Positions 59,974-64,000 of a stretch of 64,000 bases of DNA are shown here, piece after piece. The position numbers were made by a program, and so were the translations under genes. How positions within the stretch are numbered: the first letter of the stretch is position 1; each line of letters begins with the position of its first letter. Under the pieces are notes generated by a model. That model was given only the letters and a program-made list of their open reading frames with translations. It was not told the origin of the DNA and did not search any database. Source of the DNA: PVC group bacterium (GTDB lineage: Bacteria > Verrucomicrobiota > Kiritimatiellia > CAIKKV01 > CAITUY01); the NCBI GenBank assembly GCA_945870225.1, contig CAMBRF010000012.1, forward strand, positions 22,684 to 86,683, read 5' to 3'.

Positions 59974-60017
59974 GCAGTACCATACAACACAGCGAGTTGC
60001 AAAAGTTGTATGGTAAC
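59955..60017. promoter_or_regulatory. Three copies of a TGTATGGTA operator-like motif
   Basis: TGTATGGTAAC occurs at 59955-59965, inverted as TACCATACAAC at 59978-59988, and direct as GTTGTATGGTAAC at 60005-60017. The second and third copies form an 11-bp perfect inverted repeat. One copy lies between the -35 and -10 boxes of the promoter. Confidence 0.6.
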
Positions 60018-60068
60018 ATCGCGATCACCAAGGGGCTCTCCCCTTGCCGTGGATAGCCCGCAAATCTG

Positions 60069-60094
60069 CCGGCGTCTGATCGCGCCAGGAACGT
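60069..60094. repeat. 26-bp direct repeat, left copy
   Basis: CCGGCGTCTGATCGCGCCAG followed by GAACGT (60069-60094) recurs identically at 63642-63667. The copies bracket the beta-helix and transporter genes. Confidence 0.85.
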
Positions 60095-60115
60095 CGCGAT
60101 CCACCTTAACGCCAA

Positions 60116-61999
60116 TTAATTGCCTGTCCCTATCGCGCCGTCCAAGCCGGCTGTGTCGATGATCTGCCGGGCTCCCTCTCGTCTTGCCTCATTGTCACCA
60201 AAGAAGTTGTCCTTCCAGGTGTGCCCGGCGGGTGAATTCCTGTTGTGCCGCACGGGCGCTCCCGCAGTACTGAAGATGACGTTGCTTTCGATGAGAAAAC
60301 CGTTGCTCCCCTCGTCGAGGTAGAGGCCGTTGATGCTACCGTCGCGCCGCCCGGCGGAAATGTCGCGGATCAGGTTGCCGCGGATGGTCGTGCCGGGTTG
60401 AAGGCCAAGGGTATAGATGCCGCCGCCATCCCGGAGGCGCTTCATGGTGTCGTGGACGTGGTTATACTCGACAATATTGGCCTTGCATGGTGTTGGATCT
60501 GCGTTCCACTGCCATCCGACGGAGATGCCGGTGTAGGGGAGGTCGTGGATGAGGTTGTGCGTGATGAGGGTTCCCTCCGTGACGCCAACCCAGATGCCGA
60601 TGGCGCCGTAGAAATCGGCACCACAAGAGTGAATGTGATTGTTGGCGATGCGGTTCCCCTTGGAGACGTCGGGCGGCTCCACCTTCGGGCCCGGGTCGCC
60701 AACCATGACGCCATTGGCGCTGACGTCGAATATAAGATTACTTTCGATGCGGTTGTGGTAACACCCTTTGACGAGTTCGATCCCGCCGCCGCCGAGATGA
60801 GAAAGCGAGCAAGCGGTGAGGCTCGACGAGTCGACATAATTCCAGCGGATGGCCGCATCAATGCGATCGCGCGGCCCGTACCAAAGCCTGCCGGTGGGAA
60901 AGACGCAGGCTTGGCATTCCAGATAGCCGGTTGCAGGCAGCGCCCAATCGGTGTACTCGAACCGAATGGCTCTGAAGTGCAGGTTGCGGACGTGCTTCTC
61001 CTGTGTCCCTGACACCACCATAAGGCTCGTGATGGCAGGTGCGATGGTCTCGGCCTGGACCATGTTTTCTCCCGGCAACGGCCAGTAGGTCAGAACGCCC
61101 GTCGCGCGGTCGAGGTGCCACTCGCCGGGTTGGTCGAGGAACTCGCGAGCGTTCTCGAAGAAACACGATTGTCCACGTTTCGGACGGTTCTGCGAGACCA
61201 GCGGAGAGTGCGGTGGAGCAAGGGTGACCTTGCCGGTTTGTGCGTCAAGGCTTTCCACTCTCTTGCGGTTGATCCCCCATATGCCGATGGTGATGACTTC
61301 GATATCGGCTTGATTCTTCCAATTCTCTAGCGCACCCGGGGGGAAACCAAAAATGAAGCTCTTGAGGTCGCCGCTCAACAGGGCATCCTGCAGCAGGACG
61401 TATGGCGTCTTGGCATCCTTGTTTGGCGTCCGGGCGCGGGTGGCGCGGCGGTTATTGACGAACAGATGGCGAAAATGCCACTTGCCCTCCCTGACGCCCG
61501 GCACCGCCGCCGTCCACAGTTGGCCTTCACCGCGCTTCCAGCCGCGGATGACTCTCCCGCCGCTCACGACGACCTTTTCATCGGGATAGGCTGCGTAGGT
61601 GATCGAGTGCTCCTCCGTGCCCGAGTCCTGTGGGCCGAACGTCAATGGCGCGGAGAGCTCGTACACGCCGCCCCGAAGAAGAACCGTCACCGGCCCCCGG
61701 AGCCCGGTGGCAACCATCCTCCGAACTTCTTCTTTGGCTCGTTCGATCGTTCGAAATGGTGCTTCCTTGGTTCCACCGTGGGTGTCATTTCCCCTGGGGG
61801 AAACATGGAACACCGACCGATTTTCAGAGCTCACAGGGGGCACGGCTTTGCTGATGAGGGCTTGCACTTTCTTGTCCGGCATCATGGCTCCGGATAGACG
61901 CTCGCTCTCGCCGGCTGCCAGAGAAGAAAAGATTGTCCCACAAAAAACAATCACCGATGTCGCATGCAACATCGTATTACTTGAATTACAAACGCTCAT
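60116..61999 (-). CDS. Secreted right-handed beta-helix protein, GH141-like or lyase-like
   Basis: 627 residues with a signal peptide (ATSVIVFCGTIFSSLAAGE). FHVSPRGNDTHGGTKEAPFRTIERA opens the family. A C-terminal run of beta-helix rungs follows (GNRIANNHIHSCG, ITHNLIHDLPYTGISVGWQW, VEYNHVHDTMKRLRDGGGIY, IRGNLIRDIS). The insert RGWKRGEGQLWTAAVPGVREG and HDLPYTGISVGW recall the GH141 and related families acting on pectin or fucosylated glycans. The catalytic residues cannot be assigned safely. It shares a cassette with the downstream-facing sugar transporter gene, both on the minus strand. Confidence 0.72.
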   Translation of the reverse strand: MSVCNSSNTMLHATSVIVFCGTIFSSLAAGESERLSGAMMPDKKVQALISKAVPPVSSENRSVFHVSPRGNDTHGGTKEAPFRTIERAKEEVRRMVATGLRGPVTVLLRGGVYELSAPLTFGPQDSGTEEHSITYAAYPDEKVVVSGGRVIRGWKRGEGQLWTAAVPGVREGKWHFRHLFVNNRRATRARTPNKDAKTPYVLLQDALLSGDLKSFIFGFPPGALENWKNQADIEVITIGIWGINRKRVESLDAQTGKVTLAPPHSPLVSQNRPKRGQSCFFENAREFLDQPGEWHLDRATGVLTYWPLPGENMVQAETIAPAITSLMVVSGTQEKHVRNLHFRAIRFEYTDWALPATGYLECQACVFPTGRLWYGPRDRIDAAIRWNYVDSSSLTACSLSHLGGGGIELVKGCYHNRIESNLIFDVSANGVMVGDPGPKVEPPDVSKGNRIANNHIHSCGADFYGAIGIWVGVTEGTLITHNLIHDLPYTGISVGWQWNADPTPCKANIVEYNHVHDTMKRLRDGGGIYTLGLQPGTTIRGNLIRDISAGRRDGSINGLYLDEGSNGFLIESNVIFSTAGAPVRHNRNSPAGHTWKDNFFGDNEARREGARQIIDTAGLDGAIGTGN

Positions 62000-62065
62000 C
62001 GGGTTTCACCTTTAATAGTTATTATCTTTTGGCTTTGTTTTCGGAAACTGCAGGGCCATCCAGGC

Positions 62066-63505
62066 CTATTGAGAACAGGAATCGGCCCGACGGAGCACGA
62101 GCGTCGCTTGGATTTCGCTCACCCGTTCGCGAGTAAGCGGATAGCCACGCAGCAACAGCAGCGCGGTGCCGGTGCCGAGGGCGGGAATCGCGCAGAAGAG
62201 GATGCGCATCCCCAGCACAGTGCCTGACGGCTGGCTGTCGCCGAGGGCGGCGTCGAAGCCGGTGAGGTTGAGCACGAGCCCGGCCAGGATGAACGAAAGC
62301 GAGACACCCATCTTGGTGATCCAGCCATTGGCGGCGGCGATGAGGGCTTCGCGGCGGCGGCCGTTGAGCGATTCATCGTAGTCCACCAGGTCGGCGGTCA
62401 TGGAGTTGACCAGCACAAGATAGGCGGCGAGCCCCGGGGCATGCAGCAGCGCGGTGGCAAGCTGAAGGTAAGGCATCGCCGGCGTATAGAGGAAAAATTT
62501 CAAAAAAGCGGAAACGCAGACCAGACCGAGCGCTACCATGATGGCACGATGCTTGCCGATACGGTTGGCGAGCCACATCACGCCGGGGATCGAGAGCATC
62601 GCAATGAGGTTAAACGTCGTTCCCCAGATGCCCATCATCACCGCGGCGGCGACTTTATCGCCGTGGAAGATATGGTAGATGTTGATGTAGAGACCGAGGC
62701 TCGAGACGGTGTAGAGCGAGGTCATCGTGACGAGACACGCGGCGGAATACACGAGGAGGACGCGATTGGAGAGGACAACCTTCATCGCGTGCAGAAACGG
62801 CTCGGGGCGCTGTGCGGCAACGCGGACGGCGGGAGGCGGTTCCTTGAGCGTGAGCGCGGGGATCAGGCACACCAGCGTGATGATCGATCCACAGACACAG
62901 CCGACGATGCGCGCGCCCGTGAGAACGTTCTGGAAAACAGCGAGTTGACAAAGTGGATACAGCCAGCCGGTGCCGAAGCCGACGAGCTTGTGGGTGAAGC
63001 CGGCGTAGGCGAACAGACGCGTACGCTCGCTGTAGCTTGAGGCGAGGGAAATCCCGAGCGCGTTCCAAGGCACGCTGAAGAGTGTGGTGCCGGTGAAGAA
63101 CGCGAGGATGGTGAAGAGGAAGTAGCCGAAATAAAACGTCTGCCCGGCATCGCGGGGCAGCCACCACATCGCGGCGAAACTGGCGCCGGTGAGAATCGCA
63201 CCCGCGACCATGAACGGCCGGCGCCGGCCCCAACGCGTGCGGGCATTGTCGGACCAGTTACCCACGAACGGATCGGACAGGGCGTCCCAGAGCCGCGCGA
63301 TGGCGAGAACGACGCCGATGAACACCGGGTTTAGACCTAGGGCGAGGTTGAAGATCGGGTTGGCAAGGTATTGGGGCGCGGTGTTGGCGAATTGCTGGAG
63401 TCCGCCGCCCGTCGAAAAAATCAAGGCGTCGCGCACAGTAAGCTTGGAGACGGGCGCAGGTGGTGCACCTTCTGCAGCAGGCGACGTTGGGGCGGCGTGA
63501 GACAT
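62066..63505 (-). CDS. GPH-family (glycoside-pentoside-hexuronide) sugar symporter
   Basis: 479 residues with 12 predicted membrane helices. Family marks are the conserved loop ARLWDALSDPFVGNWSDN and RTRWGRRRPFMVAGAI after helix 2 and LTMSADLVDYDE-like SMTADLVDYDESLNGRRREA after helix 10. It is of the MelB/XynB type, cation-coupled uptake of oligosaccharides or uronides. It precedes the beta-helix gene in transcription by 66 bp, which fits import of that enzyme's product. The start MSHAAPTSP is weakly supported. Confidence 0.88.
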   Translation of the reverse strand: MSHAAPTSPAAEGAPPAPVSKLTVRDALIFSTGGGLQQFANTAPQYLANPIFNLALGLNPVFIGVVLAIARLWDALSDPFVGNWSDNARTRWGRRRPFMVAGAILTGASFAAMWWLPRDAGQTFYFGYFLFTILAFFTGTTLFSVPWNALGISLASSYSERTRLFAYAGFTHKLVGFGTGWLYPLCQLAVFQNVLTGARIVGCVCGSIITLVCLIPALTLKEPPPAVRVAAQRPEPFLHAMKVVLSNRVLLVYSAACLVTMTSLYTVSSLGLYINIYHIFHGDKVAAAVMMGIWGTTFNLIAMLSIPGVMWLANRIGKHRAIMVALGLVCVSAFLKFFLYTPAMPYLQLATALLHAPGLAAYLVLVNSMTADLVDYDESLNGRRREALIAAANGWITKMGVSLSFILAGLVLNLTGFDAALGDSQPSGTVLGMRILFCAIPALGTGTALLLLRGYPLTRERVSEIQATLVLRRADSCSQ

Positions 63506-63796
63506 GAGGTTGTGTGATGTAGCTTGTACCGCGCGTCAGGTCAAGCCGCGAAATTCAGCGAGTCAGCGGGGTCACCCATCAATGAGCAGGAGTCAACGGA
63601 CATGATTCCACCGTGCCGCCGTGAGGCGGATCTACGACCTACCGGCGTCTGATCGCGCCAGGAACGTGAGACTTCTCCGTGGCTCCTTGCCGCCTTGCGC
63701 GGCAGGTGCCTGAAATTTTTGAGCCCCGCGACACAAGGTCGCGGGGACGCTCTATGCCAACGAGCGGAACCACAGCCCCATCAACCATTCCCACGC
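63506..63796. other. Non-coding region with GC-rich hairpins
   Basis: 291 bp. It carries the right copy of the 26-bp direct repeat and three hairpins: CCGCC-GTGA-GGCGG (63616-63629), TGCCGC/GCGGCA (63688-63704) and CCCCGCGAC-ACAAG-GTCGCGGGG (63724-63746). No T run follows on either strand, so these look like repeats and not terminators. Confidence 0.55.
63642..63667. repeat. 26-bp direct repeat, right copy
   Basis: Identical to 60069-60094. It lies upstream of the transporter gene, 137 bp beyond its start. Confidence 0.85.
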
Positions 63797-64000
63797 CTAC
63801 CGGAACTTGAAGACGGTTCCTGAAGCCAGCGGAGGCTTGAAGTCGTACAGGACCACGTACTGGCTGTTGCTGACGGTCACATCGAACGTTCCCGCCACAG
63901 TGGTCTGGGAGTCATTCGTAAAGACATTCACCTTCCCATTCGCCTCATTCGCGAAGGATCCACTGACCAACGCCGCGGCGTTGGTCATGATCACAAAGCT
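63797..64000 (-). CDS. C-terminal end of a probable secreted protein (partial)
   Basis: The minus-strand frame is open from the window edge to the stop at 63797; 67 residues are visible. The segment is rich in Asn, Thr, Val and alternates like beta-strands (GKVNVFTNDSQTTVAGTFDV, then QYVVLYDFKPPL, ending GTVFKFR). This resembles the C-terminus of the large exported beta-strand proteins of PVC bacteria. No family name can be given from this fragment. Confidence 0.5.
   Translation of the reverse strand, partial: SFVIMTNAAALVSGSFANEANGKVNVFTNDSQTTVAGTFDVTVSNSQYVVLYDFKPPLASGTVFKFR

Overview
The window is GC-rich, densely packed bacterial chromosome. I read it as a strictly anaerobic or fermentative member of the PVC superphylum (Verrucomicrobiota, Kiritimatiellota or Lentisphaerota type). 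This is inferred from gene content and not from a marker-gene search. The supporting genes are a V/A-type ATPase operon with the DUF2764 gene, [FeFe]-hydrogenase maturases HydF and HydG with the TM1266-type regulator, a CbiR-like cobamide-remodelling enzyme next to CobU, GTP-dependent PEP carboxykinase with CstA, an exosortase-family protein, an encapsulated ferritin with its shell protein, and very large secreted beta-helix proteins whose C-termini end in an FYR-type motif.

Layout. 1-4187 (minus): V/A-ATPase genes E, DUF2764, A, B, with B cut by the window edge. 4417-6538: a UroD/MtaA-like gene and an AraC regulator, divergent around a perfect palindrome. 6572-12686: hydF-wrbA, pckG with a clear terminator, a small membrane protein and cstA. 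12687-14940: crcB bracketed by unusual multi-hairpin repeats, then cbiR-cobU. 14937-19082: a YhcH-family gene, hydG, the TM1266-like regulator and a GT-C-like membrane protein. 19259-25769 (plus): a CHAD protein, a translationally coupled DUF3570-ApbE-TlpA-DUF4266 module, an FHA protein and a GT2 enzyme. 25772-33663 (minus): exosortase, PFL/UPF0210 plus ACT pair, thioredoxin-CcdA fusion, DUF1573 protein and an 875-residue glycine-rich beta-helix protein. 33820-41258: a secreted GH-like protein, a LysM lipoprotein, then EncFtn, encapsulin, an ExeA-like ATPase and a hybrid histidine kinase. 54011-41273 (minus): one compact eleven-gene run, ftsH-folP-cdaA-ybbR-TPR-ftsK-HTH-rimO-pgsA-zinc ribbon-amidohydrolase, joining c-di-AMP synthesis, division and membrane lipid genes. 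54012-58579: a repeat-rich gap, efp-epmA, the rplU-rpmA-obgE cluster with an internal terminator, and tRNA-Glu. 58580-64000: an accessory-looking stretch with a nucleotidyltransferase/DUF6788-like pair, a secreted beta-helix enzyme with a GPH sugar transporter bracketed by 26-bp direct repeats, and the end of a further protein.

Together the genes describe an anaerobe that uses H2-linked fermentation, gluconeogenesis from peptide or pyruvate carbon, salvaged corrinoids, compartmentalised iron and polysaccharide-directed secreted proteins. The two least explained items are the DUF3570-ApbE-TlpA-DUF4266 module, whose DUF3570 member carries an SGAT motif like known FMN-attachment sites, and the GGGAG/CTCCC-clamped multi-hairpin repeats around crcB. 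Start codons were chosen by Shine-Dalgarno match, family length and overlap. No database search was run.
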